64,000 bases of DNA. Source: Nymphaea colorata. Its lineage: Eukaryota > Streptophyta > Magnoliopsida > Nymphaeales > Nymphaeaceae. Shown here in pieces: positions 22,986 to 33,566 of this stretch. Position numbers and translations under genes: made by a program. The stretch is from NCBI RefSeq assembly GCF_008831285.2, contig NC_045139.1, positions 35,437,706 to 35,501,705 of the forward strand. The letters run 5' to 3'. Numbering within the stretch: position 1 is the first letter of the stretch; the number at the start of each line of letters is the position of its first letter. A model generated the notes under the pieces. It had not been told where the DNA came from and searched no databases. It saw only the letters and a list, made by a program, of their open reading frames with translations.

Positions 22986-23639
22986 ATATGGACAGTCCAT
23001 ATAAAAGACTGTTTCATAAAAATCCTGATTATTTTTATCTTCGAGTTTTTGGAATTCAATGTTTTCCTTATCTCACTGAGTATACAAAACACAAACTTGA
23101 CTATCGATCACCCTCATGCATATTCTTGGGATATAGTGAATCTCACAAAGGTTATCGATGTTAGGATCCATCTTTCGGGCGTGTTTATAGTTGTCGGCAT
23201 GTTATATTTAGTTTTGTCCTTTCAGGCCAACCACTTGCAGCTCCAATCAAACAGAGCATGTTGTGAGCACTTTTTCTGATTGGCTTTAGGACAACTTGTA
23301 CTCTCATAAGAAGGATTACCAACCAGCTGCTTTCATTTCTACTTCTACCGCCACTATAGATCCAAGAACATTAACATCTTTTGACTCAAATGATTTTGAA
23401 GCAACCCAAACTCCTCAACCACAATCCATTGAGACCAATTCAAATACCAATGACTTTCTCACTCTTCCCTCCCGTATTCATAGTACAAACCCTAGTTCAT
23501 CCAATTTCCACCCCATGATCACTAGATCCAAATCTAGGATTTGTAAACCAAACCCAAAATACTTGCTGAATTAGAAATTCCTCGAGAATCCTGAAACTAT
23601 GAACAAGCCTTACAACACCATGGTTGGTTCCAAGCCATG
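22986..23639 (+). pseudogene. Integrase C-terminal and linker remnant of copia
   Basis: Readable pieces include RVFGIQCFPYLTEYT (around 23040-23085, with frame changes) and a Ser/Thr/Pro-rich linker at 23296-23574 ending in the conserved HPMITRSKSRI. Such a linker normally joins integrase and reverse transcriptase in copia polyproteins. Confidence 0.75.
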
Positions 23640-24335
23640 AAAGAAGAAATAGATGCCTTACAACAAACTCATACTTCTGATCTTGTCCCAAAATAGAAGA
23701 ACATGAATATTGTTTCATGTAAGTGGGTTTTCAAAACAAAAATTAAGGCCGATGGAAGCTTGGATCATCTTAAGGCACAGTTAGTTGCACTTGGATTTAC
23801 TCAAGTACCTGGATTTACTCAAGTACCTGACATTGATTGTATAGAAACTTTTTCGCCAGTGATTAAACCCACAATTATACCTGTGGCTTTAACAATTGTT
23901 TTACATCACAAGTGGCCAATTAAGCAAATGGATATTACCTTCTTACATGGGACTTTGTCTAAACCAGTTTTTATGGAGCATCTGCGGCGATTTGAAGACC
24001 CTCATAAGCCTCATTATGTTTGCAAGTTAAATCAGGTACTTTATAGTCTTCGGCAATCTTCTCGAATATGGTTTGATAGATTTTTTTTTTTACCTTTTAG
24101 TAATGAGATTTTTCTGCAGCGTTGCTGATTCGTCCTTATCTATTTACAATCATTCAGGACAAATATTTTTACTCCTCTATATTGATGATATTCACAAATA
24201 GTAATGAAGACTTACTTACTCAATACAGAATTCAAATGAAGGATCTTGGTCCTATTCATCATTTTCTTGGCATTCAAGTATCATCTTTTGATGAAGGAAT
24301 ATTTTTAGATCAAAGCTGGCATGGCTGAATGTCGA
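23640..24335 (+). pseudogene. Reverse transcriptase remnant of copia
   Basis: The conserved start CKWVFKTKIKADGSLD is followed by ETFSPVIKPT and WPIKQMDITFLHG, then the catalytic-loop equivalent LYIDDI near 24178-24195 and MKDLGPIHHFLGIQV. A small tandem duplication of seven residues (GFTQVPD/GFTQVPG) occurs at about 23793-23830. In MDITFLHG the usual Val-Asn of DVxNAFLHG is changed. Frameshifts near 24085-24125 separate the blocks. Inactive. Confidence 0.9.
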
Positions 24336-25490
24336 CCTCTTTCCACTTCACTGGTTAGTCGCGTACAACCACCTAACTCATCGCCTCCACTGCATGATGT
24401 GAAGATATAGCAAAGCTTGGTTGGGAGCTTCCAATATCTAACTTTTACGAGTATGGATCTATCTTTCAGTGTTAATTATGTTTTCTAGTGCATGCATGCT
24501 CTTACAAAATTTCATTTCCAACTTTTCAAAAGGATTTTAGATATATAAAAGGAACTTTGCACTATGGAATTCACATTCTACAGCATTCTCTATTGAATCA
24601 TTATGCCTAGATTGGGTTGGATGCCTCATGTCTCGGCTGTAAAAGGACGTAATGAGAAAGACAAAGAGGAAGCGAGAGAGAGAGAGAGAGCAGAAGAAAT
24701 TACGTGGTTCGGTCAAACTCGACCTATGTCCATGAACCCTTTCATTCTCTACAATTCTGAAAAAGGAATCCTCTTTTACAACATTGGAAGAATCATGAGA
24801 GCAAAGAAAGTTAAATAGAAATTTCAGGCTGGTCTATCAAGATCCGAAATTTTTGGATCTTGATTACAAATTTGAATTTCTTTTTCCTTTGAAAAGATTT
24901 TGACATCTTCATGCGTTGGAGCATTATCTTCATACGCTGAATTATTTGTTGCTTTCCTCTTTCCAGCGTCAATTGCCTTTCTTTCATATTTTGACTTGAA
25001 ATTCAAAATTTGATTTACGTTGCAAGTTTGGCAAAGACATTGGATCGACAACCTTATCTCTAACATCGGCGATCTACTATAGGATTTTGTATTTTTTTTG
25101 TTGAGCAAATTGGATTTCCTAGAGTGCTAAAAAGCAGCCTAAGGTGGTCCGATCTAGCTCCGAAGCTGAGTATAGGGCTCTCGGCTGAACTTACTTGGAT
25201 TTCTCATATCCTTTGAGACTTGGCATTTATATGATTCAGCCACCAACTTTATTTTGTGATAATTTATCTGCTCTATATCTGTCTATAAACCCCATTTTTC
25301 ATGGGCGCACTAAGCATGTCAAAATTGATTACCATTTTGTTTGTGAAAAGGTCGCCCAAGGATAGCTTATCACTCGCTTTGTCTTCCCATTCTCAGGTTG
25401 CTGATGCATTAACAAAGCCTCTCAGCAAAAAGCCATTGTTTGTTTTACGACCCAAACTTGGCCTTTGGATCAAGCCCACGCCAAGTTTGT
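24336..25490 (+). pseudogene. RNase H remnant and 3' tail of copia
   Basis: Readable fragments are SSSEAEYRAL near 25154-25183, HVKIDYHFV and HSQVADALTKPLS near 25390-25422, the standard end of a copia polyprotein. At about 24600-25130 foreign-looking sequence with GA repeats separates two parts of the domain, so an insertion probably sits here. The usual 'GCPxTRRST' block is not readable. Confidence 0.8.
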
Positions 25491-25494
25491 TGGG

Positions 25495-25925
25495 GGATCA
25501 TAGTAAAAGCCAGCGTCGTAAAATGAAAGGTCAGCCTCGTGGAGACCAAGTTGAAAGTGAAGGCAATAAAATTATAGAAGAAGCCATCGAAGGTAGAAGC
25601 AATAATGAGGCAATTGGTAACGAAGGAGCATTTGTGGACAACAAAGAAGAAAATAAAGAAAATGCCATTAAAGATGGTTCAGCACAACATATCGAGAAAA
25701 TTAGAGAGGTTGAACATTGCATGCTATAATGAAAGCATTGGCCCCAACAAAGAGGAAATTAAGATGTGCATTAAACTTATGGTTGAGAAAATATGTATAA
25801 ATATGCTTGCATTAGAGGAACGTTTCAATACTAAAAAAGATTTCCTATTCTTCTGAGGATGTAGGCAAAAGTGGCCAACCACGTAACATTGCCCTTGTTT
25901 TTCTCTTGTTAGCCTTTTCTATTAT
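25495..25925 (+). repeat. 3' LTR of the copia element (about 430 bp)
   Basis: It is the partner of 20640-21000, preceded by the G-rich tract TTGGGGGA. An open Glu/Lys/Asn-rich frame (25301-25729) runs from the RNase H tail into the LTR and is not a separate gene. It ends near CCTTTTCTATTAT. Confidence 0.8.
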
Positions 25926-27080
25926 CCCGTGGGTAAAACTTCATTATGAAAAAAAAAACTGCATTTTCCAGCTCCCAATCTAGGCTTTAAGCAAACAAGG
26001 TTTTGTCAAAAACCTGATTTTTGGTGATTGGTTGCCTTCTACACAGCGACTATAACCTAAGTTATTACTTAGTAATAAAAAAAAAAAGTAATGGCAGTCA
26101 TTTTCGGACAACCGGAAATGGGCTGGTTGAGGTCGCCCATGAGCAGCCAGTGTGTATCATGCCAGCATATGGCTGAAAGAGCAAAAAATAGCAACATTAA
26201 TTCTTTCGCCCGACCTCCGACTAGTAGCCAGTTAAGAGATGGCCCTACAGATGTGACGGTCCCATCTGCATTGGAATGATACCCAAGCTGGTTATATTTT
26301 CGCTCTACCAACCGACTTTAGTAAGAAACTAAGTGTTAAAGTGTTATTGGTTTGAAAATAACCCAAATCTCGAGGAGTATTTTATCCTATCACCTAACAA
26401 GAGAGCCGAAACCTCTACTTTTATCATTGCGCCCCTACCCCTCCTTCCCTTTCTTTTCTCCTCTTTATTCTTGATCACAAGAATTTGATGTCTCATGAAC
26501 TGGAAACAAAAACTAACTGCCTACCAACCTCTATTTTATGTGTTGCACCAATTTAGTTAAGGGACCCTGCTTGTTCGTTAAACGAAAGACTAGCTCTGCA
26601 AAAGTGAAACCTGAAAACATTTTCCTTGTAATTATGAAAATGCCCTTTTATAAAAGATGGCAACATGTTTTTCTATGTTAACGACATAATATGGAAAGAG
26701 CTCTATGTAAAAACCCCCTGCGTGTTAAAACCAATAAATACACTTGGAGAATATTCCAATTTCCAACCCAAAATTTTGCTGATGATCGAAGGTTTTAGCT
26801 TTGTTAAAGGCACATCAAAACTGAAAAATAAAATCAAGGCGACTAAATAAATAGCCTACATTTATTTAGATTTTTTGCTTGGTTGACTACTAGGTCTATT
26901 TTCTTCTTATTCTTTTAAAATTTTCAACTTTTAAAATCTTGTAATTTATCTAACAGTTCTCTCTCCAAGATACCCTTCAAGGTAAAGATTAACGATTCTC
27001 AAGGAGTCAAGGGTTTGCTATCGGAGCGAGGGTTTACTGTTTCGAACTCATGTGATGTCAACCCTTTGTACTTCAAAAAA
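25926..27080. other. Intergenic DNA without recognised gene
   Basis: Short frames at 26069-26311 (both strands) and 26665-26850 were examined and not accepted as genes. Homopolymer A runs lie near 25949 and 26078. Confidence 0.4.
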
Positions 27081-27140
27081 GAATGAGACATCAATATGCA
27101 AATTAAAGTGAATGAAAGACATCAATATGCAAATTAAAGT
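27081..27140. repeat. Two-copy tandem duplication, about 30 bp
   Basis: GACATCAATATGCAAATTAA is repeated, with 'gaatgaga' before the first copy and 'gaatgaaaga' before the second. Confidence 0.9.
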
Positions 27141-27579
27141 ATAACAAGAGAGTGATCACTTCAATGTACATTGGGAAAAGGGGAAGTGTCACTGGAGCTG
27201 TGAGAATAGCCTCCCCATCATCAAGGTAAAGATTAAGGTTTTTCTTTTTTTGGTCTCTTATTAACTCTTTCCCAAAACTCTTTAGTGTTTTGGGTTCTAT
27301 GATCCATGTGACAACAGCATTTCTGTCACCAACTTAACAGCAAACTTCAAATTTTTTTATCAACCAGAAAGGAACACACAGGTGCTTAATTTTGTATTTA
27401 GCACAAAAAGTTCAAGCGCGTTTTCGAAAATCTCGTTAGCAACTATGAGCAAAACAAAAAAGAACAAACAGGCTTGGAAAACTTTTTCCCTTATGCCGTT
27501 CATTTTCAAGGCATCTTCTGGCTCCCAAGAGGATAATCATCTTTGACATTGTCCGAAGGTGCCTTTGCCCTTTATGCAG

Positions 27580-27977
27580 ATTCCCTCGAGTCGATGGGCA
27601 GACTTTGTGAAGAAAAAGCGCCATCATGCAACCGGAATATCATGCTGCTAATCAATGATTACTTGTTCGGGGAAAGAAGAGAAAAGGTTGGTATTCTTCA
27701 GAGAAACTTTATGAGATACGCCCAGTTGCTGTATAAATGCGATGCAATATTTCTCTCACAATATGTGATTGCTGAAGATGCACCATGTGCAAGCGATGCT
27801 TTGGCTGCACTTTCTCCTCTGGCAACTTTCCCAGCGGCAGCTTTGGGCATCCCAGCAGCTTGCTTTCTTGGGCATGTTTCCAGTAACAAGATCTCATTCC
27901 CCAAAAAGTGTGGTCTGCCGAGCTGTCCTTCATATTCTGAGAAATTTTTTGTGGCAAGAAAAGTTACTGAGCACTTG
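27580..27977 (+). other. Unassigned open frame with splice-like borders
   Basis: A frame of about 130 residues runs between an acceptor-like CTTTGCCCTTTATGCAG (ending 27579) and a donor-like CTTG|GTAAGG (27978). It begins DSLESMGRLCEEKAPSC and contains NDYLFGERREKVG and an Ala-rich stretch. Composition is balanced and not repetitive, unlike most frames in the window. I do not recognise the family, and I found no partner exons. It could be one exon of an unknown gene, a gene fragment, or chance. Confidence 0.25.
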
Positions 27978-30165
27978 GTAAGGGCCATGAAGTTCATGAG
28001 AAATTTCGCTCTAAAAAGGCTGACAAGTTACTTTTGCCGAGTCTTGGGACATTTCTCTGCAATTTCTTGCTTTACAGATCTTCCTGTTCTTTTTTTTTTT
28101 TTAACTATTCGCTGTGAAAGTTAAAGGACGATTACATTGGAATAGTTAAAATGCATCTTGGTCTTGTAAACTCTCTTAGAATGGTAGAGAAATACACACT
28201 TAGATATGTGCCGTTCAGACTCACAAAGAAGAAGAGTTGCTTTAACATTTTTTAACAGAACTTCCTAGTTTTTGAGTGGGTGGGAGGCTAATCCCAATGC
28301 TAGAGTAAAATCAAAAGTCTCCCTCTTTCCCTCCATCCTCCAAAGGTTCAGAGCTGTTTTGAGTAACTTGAGATGACACTTCCACTGTGTTTTAACTTGC
28401 ACATCAGTATTCCCTTTACCCCTGCCCCCAACTCAACTCAAACCCAATTTTTACAGTACAGAGAGTTAAAAGTCACAGGAGTTTGGAAAGGAAACTGACG
28501 TCTACCAGCCCTACCCATTGGGCCAACCCAACTTCTAGTCTTGGTCTTTGCAAATTGGGATGCATAAATCCTTTTATAATATTGATTGCCAACAAGGAGT
28601 AAATGATAGGTTTAGTTTATAAGTTGTTCTGAGTTGAAGAAAATGTGGCACTTGTAAAAGGAATATTGCGAGGAGTAGTTAGCTGAGGGGCCGGGGTTCC
28701 ATCTTATCACGTATGGTTGGCTGCTTTTCAGATCTGCGTTTTTTGATGCGTGTGTGGATGCCTCGAATTGCTTTATTCTAAGACATATATCTAAAATATC
28801 ATATGAAAATAGACTTTTTCATCTTTATCGCTTTCAAAAGTGGCCCATTACGCTGCCACTGAAAAGATTCATCACCCAATTTGCCTTTTAGGGTTCTTTA
28901 CAACAACAAGGAAATCTAACGAAATAACGATATGTCAGAAAAAAATTACATACATAGTCTGGTGACTAAGCTGCAGTATCATATCAGAACTTGAATTGAA
29001 TCGGGGGAACTACCAATTCAACTGATCATTAGTTATGGATCAGGAAAAAATTATTAAATAAATTTACAAAAGTGCAGAATATTTAGAAGACTAAAACTAT
29101 TTTTTGAGTATTAGCGTACTGATTTGATTCGAATCAGCCAATTTAGTAAGATTTTTACAACACTAGTTAATTATGCATATATAGTCTGAAAATTGGAGAC
29201 GTAGCAAGAAGAACAGGCGCTTAGCAGGAAGATCTGTTCGTTCTTGCGTCTCTTTCAAGAACAAAACTTGTGGGGCGGACACTTTTCTGTTCCTATGCAG
29301 TTGAAGTGAAGTATAAATCTTAATCATGCTCTCCTTTCATATCGTCCCTTGCTCTGCATCACAGAATTCAAAGCCATCTGCAATGAGAAGTTTGGTCAAT
29401 CTACCTGTAAACAGTGAAAAATATTGAAGAAAAGTTCTCTGTCGACTCATTATCAACCATAACGACACATCATTAACACAATATTTTATTGATATATCAA
29501 AAGCTTGTTCAATTATTATGGTTCCAAGTTTCGGAATTGGAACCCCGTGAGAACTTTCTGCTAGATGCAGACCAACCTTCAGCAATAACATCAACCAGTC
29601 ATTGCTTGCTTCCACGAGAGAGTAAAAGAAACTATTCCAAAGTTCAGGCAAATCATTTTCCCAAAATCGCAAAATCTTTATGGGTCCCCATTGATCTGTG
29701 GATATGCATGAGTAAACATCAAGATTTGGACATTCAGCTGCACTATCGTGGTTGTCTTTGTTGCAGTTTTATCTCTTTCCGGACCTTTTCCTCATCTTGC
29801 GATTATTTTTTCTGATTGGGATAACAAAGGTTGCATATATGGAGTAATTTTTTTTGGATGGACCGAGTCCATTGCAGTCGTTGTCATTCTTCATGTCCAC
29901 AAGTTCACGTCCGTTTCCTTCCGGTGTGGTATGTGCAGCTAATTTTTTCCTTCCGGTGTGGTATGTGCAGCTAATTTTTCTGGTTCTAATGGAGCAGAAC
30001 TAAGGTTGCACTGAGACAGACGGCAGCCTAGCAACAAGTCAGTTCACAACCTGATTCAATCCAATAGAAATCGACAAAAATCTCAAATCAGATTCAGACC
30101 GATTGCAACCCTGATTAAAAATATGTCATTCTAGTACTCGATTTTCTTTAAATTTTGTGTTCTTA
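27978..30165. other. Intergenic DNA without recognised gene
   Basis: No gene is supported. The frame at 29337-29672 (minus) is open but unrecognised. A 32-bp tandem duplication (CCTTCCGGTGTGGTATGTGC and the following 'agctaattttt') lies at about 29917-29980. Confidence 0.4.
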
Positions 30166-30535
30166 AAACCTATGACGAGTGCGGTGTGCAGGTGCCGGTG
30201 CCTGTGCAGATGCTAGGGCTGCATGTCCCAAAAAATTTAGGTGCGGCGGTGCAGCGAAGGTATTTTATTATTATTATTATTATTTTTAATTTATTATATA
30301 TATAACAAAATAAGCATGCATATATTATTATTACAATTTAGTTATTAATGTATATAACATACTTAAAATTACATAAGAAAATATCAGAACAACATATATT
30401 ATATAAGTAATTTAGTAATATGACATTCTAACTGAGCTTGAGTGTGAGTCGGAGCCGCACCCATGTCTGATGCACACCTAGACTCGATGCGACTCGGGTG
30501 CGGCAGTAAAATCGAAGAGTCAAGGTGACTTAGCT
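30166..30535. mobile_element. Degenerate MITE with GC arms and AT core
   Basis: Left arm words (GTGCGGTGTGCAGGTGCCGG, GGTGCGGCGGTGCAGCG) and right arm words (GGAGCCGCACCCATG, GGGTGCGGCAG) flank an AT core with an (ATT)n tract near 30268-30285. The layout resembles the GC-armed MITEs elsewhere in the window, but the terminal words differ. No target duplication is visible. Confidence 0.4.
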
Positions 30536-32292
30536 TAAAACCATTGTCACTAATATAGTTCTCCAACAAAGCCGTGTGAGGTTTTTAGTGGGTATTGTTG
30601 GACAAAGTTGTTCTTTTTGCGTAAATGTGACAACTTCTAAAAAAATCATAAAAACCTTAGAAATTTTCAAAAATACTGAAATCTCGGAAAAAATTGCGAC
30701 AACATTGTGAGATTTTCAAAATCTCATGATTTTTCCAGTTTTTTTATTCTATTTGATTTGCACACATTTCACGATATCTGTGATGCTGGTTTACACATAT
30801 GTTCAATTTCAAGAACATAATGTGATTATAGGTGTTGTTTATGGAATCAAGAACTAAAAATTCAACATAATATCACACCACTTCTCTATAACAAGAGAAC
30901 AGTAATCTTATAACATGTAACAAAGAACATATGTGTTTCAAGCCCCCTAAAGTCTTGTATTTCACCCGCTTATTCTTGAATATATTTATAAAAAATTACA
31001 ACTATAAAGTGTTTCATGTTCTTCTAGGCATGTCCATGTGACATGAGCGGACACAAACTTAACGATCAAGAGGAAGCCAGCGCAGGCCAAAGCGTGACGA
31101 AATCGTGACACTCCTCCCACTGTGAGATGCTAATATTTTTAAATTAGAAGGATTTGTTCTCTCTCTTGGCCGGCATAATTGATTAATTGATCTAGCCACG
31201 GCACTAAATCAATGGTGGTGTTATTCAGAAACACGTTGCTTGTGGTAATGCTCAGCATGACTCCTGTGCCGACCGGTGGTCACCATCGCTCGGAATCTCA
31301 AGAAATTAAGGAAGGCATGCGAATATAATAAAGGATTTACTAAGGTTGTATGGAAGCATTTGTTTTCTGTAAGTTTTATTATTATTTATATGCAGATGTT
31401 GGACAAAAATTCTCACTTTTTTTATGTGGGTTGCTTGAGACAGCGTCCAACTCATTTTCTGTGAGAGTTCAAATCCTTTTCAAAGTCTGTTTCTAATTAT
31501 ATATTAGACATTTCTTTTCGTCGCTTTTTTTATGGTCACAGTGAAGAGGCTTTCAAAGGACAGGCTCATGGAGGAGGGCACATTCATGTCACAGATCAAT
31601 TATGCGTTGAACATACTCCCTTTCTTGGGCACACTAGACGTGAATGAATGAAATTTTCCAACATGCATTCGAATAAGGGGACCATGCATCATGATGATGG
31701 ACGGTGGGATGGAGCTGCAGATGCAGGATTGAGAGCTCCTTTCTCTTTCTCTCTCTAGATCTCTCTCCCCATCTCTTGCTCTGCAAGTATGGTGCATGAT
31801 GGCTGAATTATTGAGAGTATGTCGTAAATTTGGTTGGCCGACAACCCAATTCATTTACTGTTAAATTGAAGAAACCATTTCAGTTCTTTAATCACTTTGT
31901 TTGTGGATTTGGTGAAGATGCTGGAGCACGCAGAAATGGGGAGTGATAAAAAATTGAGTACTCAAGAAGGCTTTCTCAAGTGTTTGGTCTGAACTTGCAG
32001 TTTCTATTCACAGGCTCTCCGCTCTTACAGGGTACAGACTACATGTTAACAGCCGTTTCTGGTGCTGCTCATCCATTTCTCTTTTGCAGTTCAAAGGGGT
32101 AAAAAAACTATGCAGAGAAACAAGAAAGAGAAAGAAAAGGGGGATGGAAAGAAGAAAAAGAAGGGGGAAAGGGAGGCTGCAGCGGGGTCAACAACTGGTT
32201 AAATGAAGCTGAAACATCTGTTCTCTGTCCATTGTTGGGCCATACTTTTCCCTTATGCTGCAACCGAAGAGACCGGAAGAGGCTCGTCCCTA
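30536..32292. other. 3' flank of the NAC gene and intergenic DNA
   Basis: No gene is recognised. A CT-rich stretch lies at 31738-31775 and a purine-rich stretch (AAAGAGAAAG, AAGGGGGA) at 32115-32170. Confidence 0.4.
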
Positions 32293-33376
32293 CTACTCCC
32301 TCTTGCTGCTGGAGATGCTGTCCCCAGAGTCACTTGCTTCACAGGAAGAGACTTCCGTGATGCTGCTGGACGCTGATGAAGTCTCGGAATCTCTCTGGTT
32401 CTCCATCATGAAGTCAATGAGAACCGGCCTGGCTGGACTCCTGGGCCTTGCCATGTTGCAAGGGCCCTCCATGTATTGGAGGATCGTGTGTCTTCTCTGG
32501 GCAGTCTTTTTCTGAAATATGCGGCAGAGAACCCAATCTTCCATGGGAATCTGTACAAACAAGAAGCGAATACAGATTTCAGCAAGCAGAGTTCATCCAT
32601 GGGGCTTCCTACCAAAAAATTGGTCAAATTAAGGCTTTGCAATTTGCAATCCACAGCCAAAGGATGCTATCTTTATGGGGGTGCACAAAATTCACCCTTT
32701 TGAACACATGAAGGAGAGGAAGAGATGGGGAAGTCTGTTCTTGAACAATTTCAAGGGTGTTTTGAACAGAAGAAGAGATGTCTCCAGATACCAACAATAA
32801 GAAAGGGAGGAAACTCACTTGGATTGAGTTCTTCATCTGCAATGACACGAAAGGTTGAAGCCCAAAATCACTGAGCCTGTACTCGTGCATGACCCACTCG
32901 GTCTTGGCTCCCTTAGGAGCCTTCCCCCTGTAAAACACCAGGCTCTTCTTCATACCCACAACCAGGTTGCTTCTGGATGCATGGACCGCCCTGTCCTTCC
33001 CAGTGGCCTTCCAGTAGCCAGATGCACAAGCCCTGTTTGACCTCTTCCCGTTTGGGTACTTAGTTTCCTTCCTTGTGAAGAAGTACTTGGCATTCTCCCC
33101 ATCACCTGAAACAATCAGATCCGTCGCTTTTAGAAGAAAGAACTTCCCACAAGCCGAAACCTAAAGCCGCAGAAAGAAGAACATAGAAAGGTGATTCAAG
33201 AGATACTCACCAGGCAAATCCCATGGATCATACTTGCAGATATCTATGTCAGATATGATAGCAGCAGGCAGCGGAATGGACAACGCCCTGCGCCTCAGGT
33301 ATTGAATCACAAGCTCCTCGTCGGTTGGGTGAAATCTAAAACCAGGAGGCAGCTTCAACACGCCATGGCTCATCAT
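32293..33376 (-). CDS. NAC-domain transcription factor, NAC083/VNI2-like
   Basis: A plant-specific DNA-binding regulator acting in the nucleus. Exons 33376-33211, 33105-32819 and 32550-32293 total 711 nt, or 236 residues, in the canonical three-exon NAC layout. All five NAC subdomains are present: A ([14 protein letters not shown], residues 9-22), B ([14 protein letters not shown], ending where exon 1 ends), C ([20 protein letters not shown]), D ([26 protein letters not shown]) and E ([11 protein letters not shown], start of exon 3). The C-terminal part is only about 70 residues, Ser-rich and acidic, without a membrane segment. Shortness and the [14 protein letters not shown] wording suggest the group of Arabidopsis NAC083 (VNI2), which is inference. 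Met1 is the first of two adjacent ATGs. The loop after DLPG is short compared with many NACs. No miR164-like site was seen. Neighbours are intergenic repeats. Confidence 0.95.
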
Positions 33377-33557
33377 CTTCGCTGCAGGAGAGGGCAAAGG
33401 AGAGCAAAAAAACCAGGTTGGTATGGTGAAAACCAACAGAAGATATCAAATGGAACCAAACTGTGGAGTGCCCATCGGATAGAGCTGGATTAGAAGTATG
33501 GGCGGGCGTTAGAGAGAGAAAGGCGGGCACAGTGAGGGAGGGAGGAGAGGGAGGTGG

Positions 33558-33566
33558 CTTTATATC
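33558..33566 (-). promoter_or_regulatory. TATA box of the NAC gene
   Basis: The minus strand reads GATATAAAG about 185 bases upstream of the ATG. It is followed by a CT-rich leader (CTCCCTCTCCTCCCTCCCTC and more), a common plant promoter arrangement. Not experimentally supported. Confidence 0.55.

Larger units (their letters stand above)
20640..25925 (+). mobile_element. Decayed Ty1/copia LTR retrotransposon
   Basis: Paired LTR-like segments at both ends bracket remnants in the order gag, protease, integrase, reverse transcriptase, RNase H, which is the copia order. A degenerate primer-binding site (TAGTATCTGTGT at 21001-21012, resembling TGGTATCAGAGC) follows the 5' LTR, and a G-rich tract (TTGGGGGA) precedes the 3' LTR. 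The reading frame is broken by many stops and shifts, so it cannot move on its own. LTR ends are blurred and no target duplication was identified. Total length of about 5.3 kb is normal for the family. Confidence 0.92.

Noticed and set aside
25301-25729. 142-residue Glu/Lys/Asn-rich frame as a separate gene
   Set aside because: It is the RNase H tail of the copia element reading through into its 3' LTR. The same sequence recurs in the 5' LTR.
26069-26311. Minus frame containing HWLLMGDLNQP, recalling the GDFN motif of LINE endonucleases
   Set aside because: Only this short motif fits. No other endonuclease or reverse transcriptase block is readable nearby, so it is probably chance.
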